Of a stretch of DNA of 34,407 nt, positions 23,433 through 31,865 are shown one piece after another. Source of the DNA: CAMDMI01 sp036759185 (GTDB taxonomy: Bacteria; Bacteroidota; Bacteroidia; Cytophagales; Flexibacteraceae); contig DAIOVD010000016.1 in the NCBI GenBank assembly GCA_036759185.1, positions 1-34,407 on the forward strand, written 5' to 3'. The notes below the pieces were generated by a model that saw only the letters and a program-made list of their open reading frames with translations, did no database searches and was not told the origin of the DNA. Numbering within the stretch: the first letter of the stretch is position 1; each line of letters starts with the position of its first letter. A program made the translations under genes and the position numbers.

Positions 23433-26400
23433 TTACCGGTCTGCAGCAATCGCCACCGGAATCTTCACATACTCTGTTTCGCCTCCCAGTTCGATCAGTT
23501 CCAGAACGGCCATATACAAACCAACTCTGGCCTTTCGACCATCATCGGTTACACCATCCCACTTCCAGAAACTCTGTGTTCCCAGATGGGCACTTTCAGC
23601 GAGATTTTTAATCAACAGCCCTTCCGCCGAATAAATCCGTAGATTCCCAAACCGTCCCGATTTCGTAGTTTCATACGAAAATAGGGTGAAGTCTTTGTTT
23701 CCATCTCCATTGGGCGAAAACGCTTTCGGATCGGCTGTAAACGAATCCTGCGGATCAAAATCCCGGCTCTGGGAATTCTGGTAACCCGGAGTGCCATAAC
23801 CGGCATCGGAACTGGCCGATTGCCAGGAAGAAGATGAATTGACTGGCAATCCCGGAGTGATTTTCTCCAATGAAACACCCTTCGTCTCATCCAGAATCTG
23901 GGCATGGAACTTATCGGAATAGAAAAACTTCTGCCACACTTTGTTGCGAGGTCCGATCAGACGGACGGTGCCGGAATCGGAATTGAACGAAGGAAGACTG
24001 ATTTCAAGGAAATTCTCAACCTTACCTTTTGGATAATCCCGCATAGTGAGTGCTTTCGACTCCGTCAGAAGGATGTAGCCTCCTGGTGCAACCGGGTAAC
24101 TTTCGTTGCTGATCGCCACATTGTCGTTGTCATTGGCCAGTTGCAATTCCTTCAGATCGAGGTAATAAGGCGATACATTCCGGATTTCCACAAAATCACT
24201 TCCACCAGTATTCGGATCAAAAAGAATCTCATTTATAATCCATGAAGAAGAATCAGCAGGAAAAGGCCGGGCAGTAGTCTGACTTTCCACCTGTGTGGCA
24301 TTTCCGGCACAATCTTTCACCAATCCAACCGTAATCGTGATTTGCTCATTTCGTTGGATTTCGCGGTTGACTTTGATAAACAAGGACGACAAGTCGGTAT
24401 TGCTTTGAACCCGCCTCTGCACCTGGTAGTTTCCGGAAATGGAAATCTCGGCCTCAGAAAGCGTCACGCTGTCCACAAGTTCGTCCCATTGCAGACGGAA
24501 GGTCACACTGTCGGGCACCGAAAGGCGCACAAAATGTGGAGCAATCACATCGGGTTTTGTTGCCTTAACCGAGTTCACCAAACCCGGGGTTCCGCCGGCA
24601 GCTGCCGTGCTGATGGCCCAGTTGTTGATTTCATCACATGGATTTCCGGTATCGATCATTTCAAGAGACCAGCCTTTTGTCCAGAGTGAATACGGTGAGT
24701 ATTTATTTGATTCAAAGAAGAATCGGTGAATCCAACCGCCAGCAGCATTGAGCATAGTGAGGTCATCACCTTCCGAATTGATGGATGGAAGAGAAGTTAC
24801 CTCCTGAATCTGAATTCCTTTTCGGTTGTTAAAACGGACGGCATCTCCTGTTCCCACCAGCAAGAGATATTCACCCGGACCAAGCAAACGAGAAGCAATA
24901 CGGGCGGGCGTTCCCCCGTCGGTGATCTGCACTCCGGCCAGGTCAAGAAGCTGATTGGTGTTGTTCAGAATCTCAATATACTCCGATGCCGGCAAATCAT
25001 TTTCCGGTGTATCGTCGGCCTGCACTTCAGTGAACAACAGATCAAACCGTTCGGGTTGCTTTCCGATTCCAATTCCGAAACTGGAATCTGCCATCGTATT
25101 CAACCCGCAATCCTTCATACTCTTCAGTATCAGTGTGTATTTTGTTCCCAATACCATCCGACCTGTAAAATTCAAGGTGATGGATTCGGCAGACGGAAAC
25201 CGGTTCTGAATGCTGGCAATCGTCAACCCCGGAATCACAAACGAAGCGGGGTCCGGAAACAACGCATTCATGGGTTCAGAGAAATTCAGCTGAACGGTGT
25301 TGCTGTCCAGGATTTCGAAAGAAACCAGNNNNNNNNNNNNNNNNNNNNNNNNNNNNNNNNNNNNNNNNNNNNNNNNNNNNNNNNNNNNNNNNNNNNNNNN
25401 NNNNNNNNNNNNNNNNNNNNNNNNNNNNACAAATAAATTCACGCCTTTCAATTGAACGGGAATCTCAAGAGTATTGAAAAGCTCGAGGTATTCCGTCCTT
25501 GGCAATCCAAGGCTGGGGGTTTCATCGGCGTAAATTTCATTGATTACCACCGCTCTGGAAGCTATGGGTGCCGGAGGGAGATAAATGAACGGAAATGAAA
25601 CAGGCTGAGCTGTGGTATTGCCTTCACAATCTTTGATTCCACTGTAGGTAAGGCTGTAATTCTGACCCGTCACAATAGGGGAAGACAAATCCAACAGGAG
25701 CGAATGATCATCGAGAACGGTGACACCTGTAATGGTCAGTCCCGGCAGGTTGAAGGAAGAAACCGGAATGATATCACTGCCCAGACTTTCATTGAAAACC
25801 AGTTTCAGTTTCGTCAGGCTGACGTCAACCACAACCGAATCAAGAGCCGGAGGACTGGTGTCACCCACATTGGAAAAGACGCTGTTCTGGGTTCCCGGCG
25901 TTCCTCCAATGGCAGCATTCGATGCGATCCAGTTGGTTGCTCCGGAACATTTCAGACTGGGATTGATCTGCTCGAGTGTAAACCCTCCATCATCCTTGGT
26001 GCCGTCTTTGTACCAGCTGAGTGCATAATTGACCTGATCGATCACATTATCAGCCGGGTCTTTCAACGTGAGCAGATCACCGGAATTATTGAGTGAAGGA
26101 AGACTGATGGAAACGGTCGGACCAAACGCCTTAAATGCAGTGGTATCGGCTGATTTACAGAGAATCACATAGCCATTTGTCGGCAGAATGTACCGGGGAA
26201 GACTCACTTCTGTGGCGGCATCGGAGAACTTAAATCCCTGCAGATTGATCTGGAACTGTGTGTTGTTCCGTAGTTCCACAAACTCGCCCGACGGCAAGCC
26301 TAAGGACGGCGACTCATCCGCATAAATTTCATTGATCACCACATCCCGTGGATTGTAAGAAGCGACCGGATCATAAAAAACCGTGGTTTGCTGTGAGGTG

Positions 26401-27323
26401 GTCTGAAGATTGCCGACAACATCCTTCGATTGATTCACCGTGATGGTATTCGTACCAAAACTCAGAGATGATGCCAGCACCAGCCGGACCTGCGAAGGAT
26501 TGGACGCCAGACGGGTGGCCGATGTAATCCCTACAGCCGGATTAAGGCTGTACAAAGAAGTCGTGGCACAAAAAACAGGATCAACAGCTTCGGAAAACTG
26601 AAGATCCACAATGTTGTTTCCAGAATACGAGGCATTCACCAGTGAAGGTGGTGTTAGATCCGGACCACTTAGATTTTCGGCCCGGATGTCGTCGAAATAA
26701 TGTTTGGTACGGTTTGTCTTGGATGACTTGATCAGCACACCGATTCCTGACGAAGTAGTCAGAGAGTTGTCGGTTCCGGTTCCGAATGAAATAAAACCAG
26801 CTGTCGTAATTTTCTCAAAGAGCTCCCAGTTGCCGCCATTACGGACCACTTTGATACTTCCCTGGTTGTTGGAGGCGTTGCTGACCAGCGTATTGTTTTG
26901 AGGAATGATTTCCGTGGTGTTGCCTGCCTGCTTTTTAAATAGCCCGATGCCATCTGCGGCTCCACCCATTCGGATGAAATAACCGTTTTGTGCCTGGGTG
27001 AGATCCAGATTATCGCAGGTAAGCCAGAATTCGGCATAGTTCTGAGAGGAAGGATTGAAATTGAGGCGGAAAGAGAACTCCCAGTTCGTAAAGCTTTCTG
27101 TGCTGGCAGTGGCCAGATACAGATTGACAGAAGATGCATTTCCAGCGGTAGTACGAAGCTGGCCGGTCGAAACCGTGAACGAATCTGTCATTCCGATCCA
27201 GGCCGGATTTGAGGTGAAATCGTCATCCGAAAAATCCTCAATAATCTGTGCCCTGCTTCCAAAGGATAGAAACAGAAAAAGCAGAGAAGCGAGTCGTAAA
27301 AATTTTGGTTTCATTTGCATCAT
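23433..27323 (-). CDS. Large secreted lamin-tail-domain protein with FlgD/CHU_C-like C-terminus, interrupted by a 100-N gap
   Basis: At least 1296 residues with a signal peptide (MKPKFLRLASLLFLFLSFGS, then RAQ; start at 27323, or the third ATG at 27314, which gives the more usual signal). Residues about 27-220 look like a laminin-G/jelly-roll domain (FEDF-type start, HYFDDIRAENL end). Four lamin-tail (LTD) domains follow, opening with VVINEIYADESPSLGLP (near 326), VVINEIYADETPSLGLP (near 589), LLFTEVQADDTPENDLP (near 760) and SSWIINEILFDPNTGGSDF (near 1027). They alternate with Big_5/SbsA-type Ig domains with LxFSExxxP strands. The last 100 residues (KAFSPNGDGNKDFTLFSYET, then FWKWDGVTDDGRKARVGLY) resemble FlgD-Ig/CHU_C ends of gliding-type secreted proteins. 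Likely cell-surface or exported; the substrate or partner is unknown. The N gap removes most of LTD2 and the Ig domain start. Confidence 0.88.
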   Translation of the reverse strand: MMQMKPKFLRLASLLFLFLSFGSRAQIIEDFSDDDFTSNPAWIGMTDSFTVSTGQLRTTAGNASSVNLYLATASTESFTNWEFSFRLNFNPSSQNYAEFWLTCDNLDLTQAQNGYFIRMGGAADGIGLFKKQAGNTTEIIPQNNTLVSNASNNQGSIKVVRNGGNWELFEKITTAGFISFGTGTDNSLTTSSGIGVLIKSSKTNRTKHYFDDIRAENLSGPDLTPPSLVNASYSGNNIVDLQFSEAVDPVFCATTSLYSLNPAVGITSATRLASNPSQVRLVLASSLSFGTNTITVNQSKDVVGNLQTTSQQTTVFYDPVASYNPRDVVINEIYADESPSLGLPSGEFVELRNNTQFQINLQGFKFSDAATEVSLPRYILPTNGYVILCKSADTTAFKAFGPTVSISLPSLNNSGDLLTLKDPADNVIDQVNYALSWYKDGTKDDGGFTLEQINPSLKCSGATNWIASNAAIGGTPGTQNSVFSNVGDTSPPALDSVVVDVSLTKLKLVFNESLGSDIIPVSSFNLPGLTITGVTVLDDHSLLLDLSSPIVTGQNYSLTYSGIKDCEGNTTAQPVSFPFIYLPPAPIASRAVVINEIYADETPSLGLPRTEYLELFNTLEIPVQLKGVNLFXXXXXXXXXXXXXXXXXXXXXXXXXXXXXXXXXXLVSFEILDSNTVQLNFSEPMNALFPDPASFVIPGLTIASIQNRFPSAESITLNFTGRMVLGTKYTLILKSMKDCGLNTMADSSFGIGIGKQPERFDLLFTEVQADDTPENDLPASEYIEILNNTNQLLDLAGVQITDGGTPARIASRLLGPGEYLLLVGTGDAVRFNNRKGIQIQEVTSLPSINSEGDDLTMLNAAGGWIHRFFFESNKYSPYSLWTKGWSLEMIDTGNPCDEINNWAISTAAAGGTPGLVNSVKATKPDVIAPHFVRLSVPDSVTFRLQWDELVDSVTLSEAEISISGNYQVQRRVQSNTDLSSLFIKVNREIQRNEQITITVGLVKDCAGNATQVESQTTARPFPADSSSWIINEILFDPNTGGSDFVEIRNVSPYYLDLKELQLANDNDNVAISNESYPVAPGGYILLTESKALTMRDYPKGKVENFLEISLPSFNSDSGTVRLIGPRNKVWQKFFYSDKFHAQILDETKGVSLEKITPGLPVNSSSSWQSASSDAGYGTPGYQNSQSRDFDPQDSFTADPKAFSPNGDGNKDFTLFSYETTKSGRFGNLRIYSAEGLLIKNLAESAHLGTQSFWKWDGVTDDGRKARVGLYMAVLELIELGGETEYVKIPVAIAADR
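25329..25428. other. Assembly gap (100 N) inside the lamin-tail protein gene
   Basis: Exactly 100 N between LTD2 (ending KGVNLF) and the next Ig domain. By comparison with the preceding LTD1-Ig segment, about 390 nt should be present here. The flanking repeats are close in sequence, which would break an assembly. Confidence 0.9.
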
Positions 27324-27419
27324 GTACGAAGGCCAAAAATGGTTTTCTTCAGGCTCTTATCCAAAACCTTGTTTTTCAATTTCATTCCGGTTTACCGTTC
27401 TTTGTTTTTTTGAGGAAAT

Positions 27420-28478
27420 ATGAAACGATTCCTGGTCCTTCCTTTCGCTTTTATCCTGACCCTGATTTCCGTTTGCGACACATTTGCCTGGGGCTTTTTT
27501 GCCCATCAGCGGATCAACCGGCTGGCGGTGTTTTGTCTGCCTGAACCAATGTCGGCATTCTTCAAACGGAACATTGTGTATCTCACTGAAAATGCGGTGA
27601 ACCCGGACCGGAGGCGAAATGCAGTAAAAGGAGAAGCGCCCAAACATTTCATCGATATTGATGTGTATGGCGATTCGGCCTTGTGGAAAATGCCCCGTCG
27701 CTGGCAGGATGCTGTGGCCAAATACACGGAAGATACCCTGCAGGAATACGGCATTGTGCCCTGGGAGGTGAACCGGATGAAATACAGTCTTCAGAAAGCC
27801 TTTGAGAGAAAAGATGCCAAAGGAATTCTCCGGATTGCCTCTGATCTGGGCCACTACATCGCGGATTCCAATGTGCCTTTGCATACCACCGAGAATTACA
27901 ACGGACAAATGACCGGTCAGAAGGGAATTCACGGTTTCTGGGAAAGCCGTTTACCGGAGTTGTTTTCAGACAAGTACGACTATTTTGTGGGACAGGCAGA
28001 TTACGAAAAACACGTGCAACAGCGTGCTTGGAACTCGGTAATTGCGGCCCACTCGGCACTCGATTCCGTCCTTGGTTTTGAGAAGAAGTTGAACGCAGAA
28101 TGGCCGGAAGACAAAAAATACAGTTTTGAACAAAGAGGAAATGTGACGACTCAGGTGTACAGCCGGGAGTATTCAAAAGCCTACGACAAAATGCTGGGAA
28201 ACCAGGTGGAGCGAAGAATGCGTGCCAGCATTAAGCAGGTCGCCGATTTCTGGTACACCGCCTGGGTAGATGCCGGCCAACCCAATCTGGATGACCTTCT
28301 GGACTTCAAACTTAGCGACGAAGACCTGAAAGAGCAGGAAGAAGAACGAAAACTCTGGCAGCAGAAAACGATCAACGTGCGGACCGAAGAAAGCGCCATG
28401 ATCACCATCGACGAGATCCTATTCGGCAGTTGCTGCAACCACAAAGATCACCGATCGGCTTGTAAAGATGAGCATTGA
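27420..28478 (+). CDS. Zinc-dependent phospholipase C / S1-P1 nuclease-fold secreted protein
   Basis: A 352-residue protein with a signal peptide cleaved before W24 (DTFA/WGFFAHQ), so that the mature protein starts with the Trp that ligates zinc in this fold. Further ligand-bearing motifs are H29, APKHFIDIDVYGD near residue 80, DLGHYIADSNVPLHTTENYN near 143 and KGIHGFWESRLPE near 170, which together give the W-H-D-H-H-D-H-E pattern of the trinuclear zinc site. Members of this family in Bacteroidota are annotated as zinc-dependent phospholipase C, but hydrolysed substrates are not proven. The C-terminus is unusual: GSCCNHKDHRSACKDEH. A good ribosome-binding site (TGAGGAAAT) directly precedes the ATG. 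It is divergent from the lamin-tail gene (96 bp apart). Confidence 0.87.
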   Translation: MKRFLVLPFAFILTLISVCDTFAWGFFAHQRINRLAVFCLPEPMSAFFKRNIVYLTENAVNPDRRRNAVKGEAPKHFIDIDVYGDSALWKMPRRWQDAVAKYTEDTLQEYGIVPWEVNRMKYSLQKAFERKDAKGILRIASDLGHYIADSNVPLHTTENYNGQMTGQKGIHGFWESRLPELFSDKYDYFVGQADYEKHVQQRAWNSVIAAHSALDSVLGFEKKLNAEWPEDKKYSFEQRGNVTTQVYSREYSKAYDKMLGNQVERRMRASIKQVADFWYTAWVDAGQPNLDDLLDFKLSDEDLKEQEEERKLWQQKTINVRTEESAMITIDEILFGSCCNHKDHRSACKDEH

Positions 28479-28671
28479 TTTCAGGTCATTTTCATGTATT
28501 GAAAGAGCCGCTGATTTCTGGGAATAATGCAATGGCGTTGAATACCCGAAATGGGCAGATAACTTCCAACTGAATGAAAAGGATTATCAAAAGAATGCAT
28601 CCTGTCTTTTCCGTTGACTGGCATAAATCATTGATAAACAGTCACCTATAACTATTACTGATAGGTTCTAA

Positions 28672-28740
28672 AAACCGTACTTATGATTCTCCGAAACCGT
28701 ACCTAAGATTTTGGAAAACCATAGGTACGGTTTTCCAAAA
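28672..28740. repeat. Tandem and inverted repeat cluster with two mutually exclusive hairpins
   Basis: AAACCGTAC occurs at 28672 and again at 28694 (period 22), and inverted as GTACGGTTT ending at 28733. AAACCGTACCTA (28694-28705) pairs perfectly with TAGGTACGGTTT (28722-28733). TTTTGGAAAACC (28709-28720) pairs perfectly with GGTTTTCCAAAA (28729-28740). Both 12-bp stems need 28729-28733, so only one can form at a time. Confidence 0.85.
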
Positions 28741-28761
28741 CGAACGAAGAGTTTTCGGACA

Positions 28762-28797
28762 AACAACTTGTTGTTTCCGTTGGAACAACAGGTTGTT
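28762..28797. repeat. Long hairpin (16 bp, 3-nt loop)
   Basis: The 17-nt arm AACAACTTGTTGTTTCC (28762-28778), loop GTT, and GGAACAACAGGTTGTT (28782-28797) pair over 16 positions with one bulged T and one G-T wobble. The left arm is itself palindromic (ACAACTTGTTGT). It could act as a terminator for either convergent gene although no strong T run follows. Confidence 0.82.
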
Positions 28798-28866
28798 TTC
28801 CATGCAAAAAAGAGAACCTTGGAAAAATACAAACAGCAGTTTAGAAAACCGGAAAGATTTTCCTGC

Positions 28867-31581
28867 CTATCTCTTCTGAACAATCAGCTTTGAACTGTGG
28901 AATTTACCACCTTCACGGAAACGGAGAAAGTAAAGTCCATTTGGTACAGACTCCAGAGTGAATCGCCCGTTTGAGGAAGAATTCAGATGTACCATCCGTT
29001 TTCCTGTCACATCAAACACATCAATGTCAGTGGCCGTTGAGCCAATAATCCTGAAGTAATCGTTCCCTGGATTGGGGTAAATTGTGAAAGATTCGGCTAT
29101 CGAAGTTGTGGATTCATTCACCTCTACTTCAGAAACATTTGTTTTTACAGGGGCGTTGAAATCAAAATAAATGGATGCTGAATTCCGGATTTTGGTTCCC
29201 AGAGGAAGATTGGGATACCGGTTAACGGAATAACTAAAAAACCCATGACTCTGCGGCTCATTATTTACTGCAGCCTGCAAGAATATATTGAGATACCGAA
29301 CTGTAAGAACACGTCCTTTCATCTCAATACTGGTAGGGTAGTGTTTGCTATACCCGACGCGAAAAGTAGAGGGATCAATATTTTCCGGAAGAGTATCAAT
29401 CACCACAACATTCTCTGCATAATATGTGCCCAGATTCTGGAATCGGATTGTGTAGTCGAGCTTGGTTTCTGAGGGCTTCATGATTGGAGAAGGATAAACT
29501 GAAATATCGTTCGGGTCATAAGAACCAACTGTTATGAAGGAAAAGGTTGCGTGATTATCGCTCAGGATGGTTTCACCCGTTATTGTGTCCAGACTAATTT
29601 CAAAAGGTACAGAAATACTAAGAGGAACAGTGGATGCAAGTTTGAGGGTGACTGGAATGGACAACGCACTACCTAATGCCACCGTGACGAACTGAAAACG
29701 GATTTTATTGGGAGCGATTTCAGTGTAAAGGTATGGGCTTCCCTGAAACGTAACATCTGGTGGAATTGTGAGCACAATACCTCCGCCGGATATCTCCTGG
29801 TTACCATCATTTCGGACAATCAACTGAAACTTAGTATTAAAACCTGGCCGAAAGGCCTCATTCATACCCAATTTCATTACGGGAGTTGCGTTTGTTCTGG
29901 GAGTCGCTTCTCCCAGCCCGATCGATTTTGTGTAATAGGATTGAGAGGGATCAATCACGACATTCTGGATATTCCAGTTGCTATCAATGCAGGCAGGTGT
30001 AAAGTAAGGAATGCGATAAAGTGAAATGTCCTGAACCCCAGGAAGCACACTAAAACTATTGTATACTCCATCAGTCCATTTGTAGTGGTATGTGTTGTGT
30101 ACCTTATATCGGACTTCCGAACCCATAATATTGGACTCTCCAAACTGTTTCACACAATCCCCATTTTGATCTTTGAAAACATCAAGGGTTACATTGCGGT
30201 AGCAGGTGAATGGGATCTGCAGATAGGAATTAACAGATGTTTTGCATCCATTGCCATCAACAAAATATCCTTTGTAATAACCTGGTGATAAACTGTCGAA
30301 GACCAGTGCGTTTTCATTCGGATAACCAGCCCAGACTGTATGGTAAGGTGGCACTCCTCCTGAACCTGCCACAATTATTTTCCCAAATTGGCCAAGGCAA
30401 TTGGGCTGCTCTATGGTTGAGGTCGCGGTGAGTGGATTTTGATTTCCCAGTTGGAAGCTTAAATTCAGATAACAACCAATTGAATCTATTACCTGAATGT
30501 ATTTATTGCCTCCTGTTAAATTACTCCCGACCGAATCAGTTGAATAAAGGGAAGCGTTATTCCATTTGTACTTATAGGGTCTATGGCCACCTTGCACATG
30601 AGCAATTATTTTTCCCTGCCCAAACAAACAAGAGTCCAGTTTATTCAGCTCCAAATCAAGATGAAAATCAAGAGGAACTCTTGAACTCAGATAATATTGC
30701 TTGTATCCCTTGCAACCAGCCGCATCTGTTACATTTACCGCATAACTGCCTGAAGGCACATTCTGGAGAGTAGCACCTGTTGCGCCGGTATTCCAATTCC
30801 ATTGGAGCGGAGGGGTGCCGGAATTGTACAAAACGGCTGTAAGTTTTCCTGTCGGTGTCTCGCACAGTGCTTTTTCGACATCGGTAAAGCCCACATTAAG
30901 TGTGTTCCCATTGATAATAGAAAAGAACAATGTATCGTTGTGAATACGGAGTTTTCTGAATTTGTAATACTCTCCTTGCCTTTCCAGAAGAGAATCATTC
31001 AAATAAAATGAAGAAAAATTATTCGGAATGTAATGCGGACATCCTGCGCCTAAACTTCCTCTTACCCAATAATCCAGACCAGCCTTCAAACCTGTCACAT
31101 TCAGCCCGGTTTGACCATTACTCCAGTTCCATTGGACCATATTCAGTGTATCTCTGGATAGCTGATCCAGATACCAGCCCAACCGGATATTTCCTTTGGA
31201 CAAATTACAGGTGTCAGGAAAGATGGAATAGACAAATGCCTGAAAAAACTGATTTCTGCCCAATGGCTTGAAATTTGTGAGGAAATGGTGGTCTACCTGA
31301 ACATCACCGAATTGATTAATGCGCTTTGTCATATACTGGCCTTGTTTCAAACCAGTGTATGTGGTTCCGGTTCCAATAAGTGAAGAATCCGGCCATGAAA
31401 ACAGGATCAGTAAATCATTGATTTGTGCTCCGGCTGAATCAGAGAATAAGATGGAACCATTTGGGTCGTTACAGGTAGGATATTGAACAACATTCATAAC
31501 TGGGCTACCAATATACGACTGTGCTTTAGCGGAGGTTGCTGCCAGAAAAAACAAGCAAACCATCAGGGAAAATGATCTCAT
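28867..31581 (-). CDS. T9SS-sorted surface protein with SprB-like repeats and a conserved-repeat (DUF11-like) domain
   Basis: A 904-residue secreted protein. Signal peptide at about 1-20 (SLMVCLFFLAATSAKAQ). Several SprB-type repeats are visible between about 35 and 460, for example GTPPLQWNWNTGATGATLQN then VPSGSYAVNVTDAAGC, and GHRPYKYKWNNAS...IQVIDSIGC. From about 470 comes an SdrD/Cna-like opening (LDVFKDQNGDCVKQFGE), then DUF11-like beta domains with SYDPNDISVYP near 685, LDYTIRFQNLGTYYAENVVV and NSASIYFDFNAPVKTN near 800. The last 75 residues form a Por-secretion tail (SFTIYPNPGNDYFRI, then GLYFLRF and KLIVQKR). It is therefore exported by the type IX system and probably cell-attached or released. 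A clear promoter lies 28 nt upstream of the ATG at 31581. Confidence 0.92.
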   Translation of the reverse strand: MRSFSLMVCLFFLAATSAKAQSYIGSPVMNVVQYPTCNDPNGSILFSDSAGAQINDLLILFSWPDSSLIGTGTTYTGLKQGQYMTKRINQFGDVQVDHHFLTNFKPLGRNQFFQAFVYSIFPDTCNLSKGNIRLGWYLDQLSRDTLNMVQWNWSNGQTGLNVTGLKAGLDYWVRGSLGAGCPHYIPNNFSSFYLNDSLLERQGEYYKFRKLRIHNDTLFFSIINGNTLNVGFTDVEKALCETPTGKLTAVLYNSGTPPLQWNWNTGATGATLQNVPSGSYAVNVTDAAGCKGYKQYYLSSRVPLDFHLDLELNKLDSCLFGQGKIIAHVQGGHRPYKYKWNNASLYSTDSVGSNLTGGNKYIQVIDSIGCYLNLSFQLGNQNPLTATSTIEQPNCLGQFGKIIVAGSGGVPPYHTVWAGYPNENALVFDSLSPGYYKGYFVDGNGCKTSVNSYLQIPFTCYRNVTLDVFKDQNGDCVKQFGESNIMGSEVRYKVHNTYHYKWTDGVYNSFSVLPGVQDISLYRIPYFTPACIDSNWNIQNVVIDPSQSYYTKSIGLGEATPRTNATPVMKLGMNEAFRPGFNTKFQLIVRNDGNQEISGGGIVLTIPPDVTFQGSPYLYTEIAPNKIRFQFVTVALGSALSIPVTLKLASTVPLSISVPFEISLDTITGETILSDNHATFSFITVGSYDPNDISVYPSPIMKPSETKLDYTIRFQNLGTYYAENVVVIDTLPENIDPSTFRVGYSKHYPTSIEMKGRVLTVRYLNIFLQAAVNNEPQSHGFFSYSVNRYPNLPLGTKIRNSASIYFDFNAPVKTNVSEVEVNESTTSIAESFTIYPNPGNDYFRIIGSTATDIDVFDVTGKRMVHLNSSSNGRFTLESVPNGLYFLRFREGGKFHSSKLIVQKR

Positions 31582-31608
31582 AAATAGTGGTAAAGAGAAA
31601 GTTTAAAA

Positions 31609-31639
31609 CAAATCTACGAATTGACCTCAATCGAACAAA
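31609..31639 (-). promoter_or_regulatory. Strong Bacteroidota promoter of the T9SS surface-protein gene
   Basis: On the minus strand TTTG (31639-31636), 19 nt, TAGATTTG (31616-31609). Both elements and the spacing are ideal and identical in layout to the promoter at 14246-14276. The leader would be about 20 nt. Confidence 0.78.
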
Positions 31640-31832
31640 TAAACTAAAAAATATATATTCAAATCCGCAATTCTTCTAATGAGCAGATGGAAATGAGAGA
31701 TGATATTCTTTCATATCAAGAGGTAAATCCGTCAAACCAGCGATATTTTCTGTCAAGTTCAGCAACCTCTTTCCGTGTTAACGAATCCGAAGCAGTCCAA
31801 ATCAAAAACAATATGATCTGAAAGAAAGCCTC

Positions 31833-31840
31833 TATTTTTG
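31833..31840 (+). promoter_or_regulatory. Putative -7 box of the SDR-acyl-CoA synthetase pair
   Basis: TATTTTTG matches TAnnTTTG 25 nt upstream of the ATG at 31866. No TTTG is present at the -33 position, so support is limited. Confidence 0.45.
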
Positions 31841-31865
31841 GCGATTCATCTTCGGGCCTTTTCGG

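Larger units (their letters stand above)
28479..28866. other. 388-bp convergent intergenic region carrying complex inverted repeats
   Basis: The first 190 bp show nothing. From about 28672 to 28797 there are two separate hairpin systems (listed individually), and GGAAAGATTTTCC (28851-28863) forms a small one at the end of the T9SS gene. Short open frames on both strands (28711-28893 plus, 28668-28883 minus) run through the repeats, encode low-complexity repeated peptides and are not supported as genes. Confidence 0.7.

Noticed and set aside
24726..25436. Plus-strand open frame of 236 codons
   Set aside because: Antisense to the lamin-tail protein, includes the N run, and shows no signal or domain.
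28711..28893. 60-codon plus-strand frame and its minus-strand counterpart (28668-28883)
   Set aside because: Both run through the palindromic repeats, encode internally repeated low-complexity peptides and lack ribosome-binding sites; one overlaps the end of the T9SS gene.
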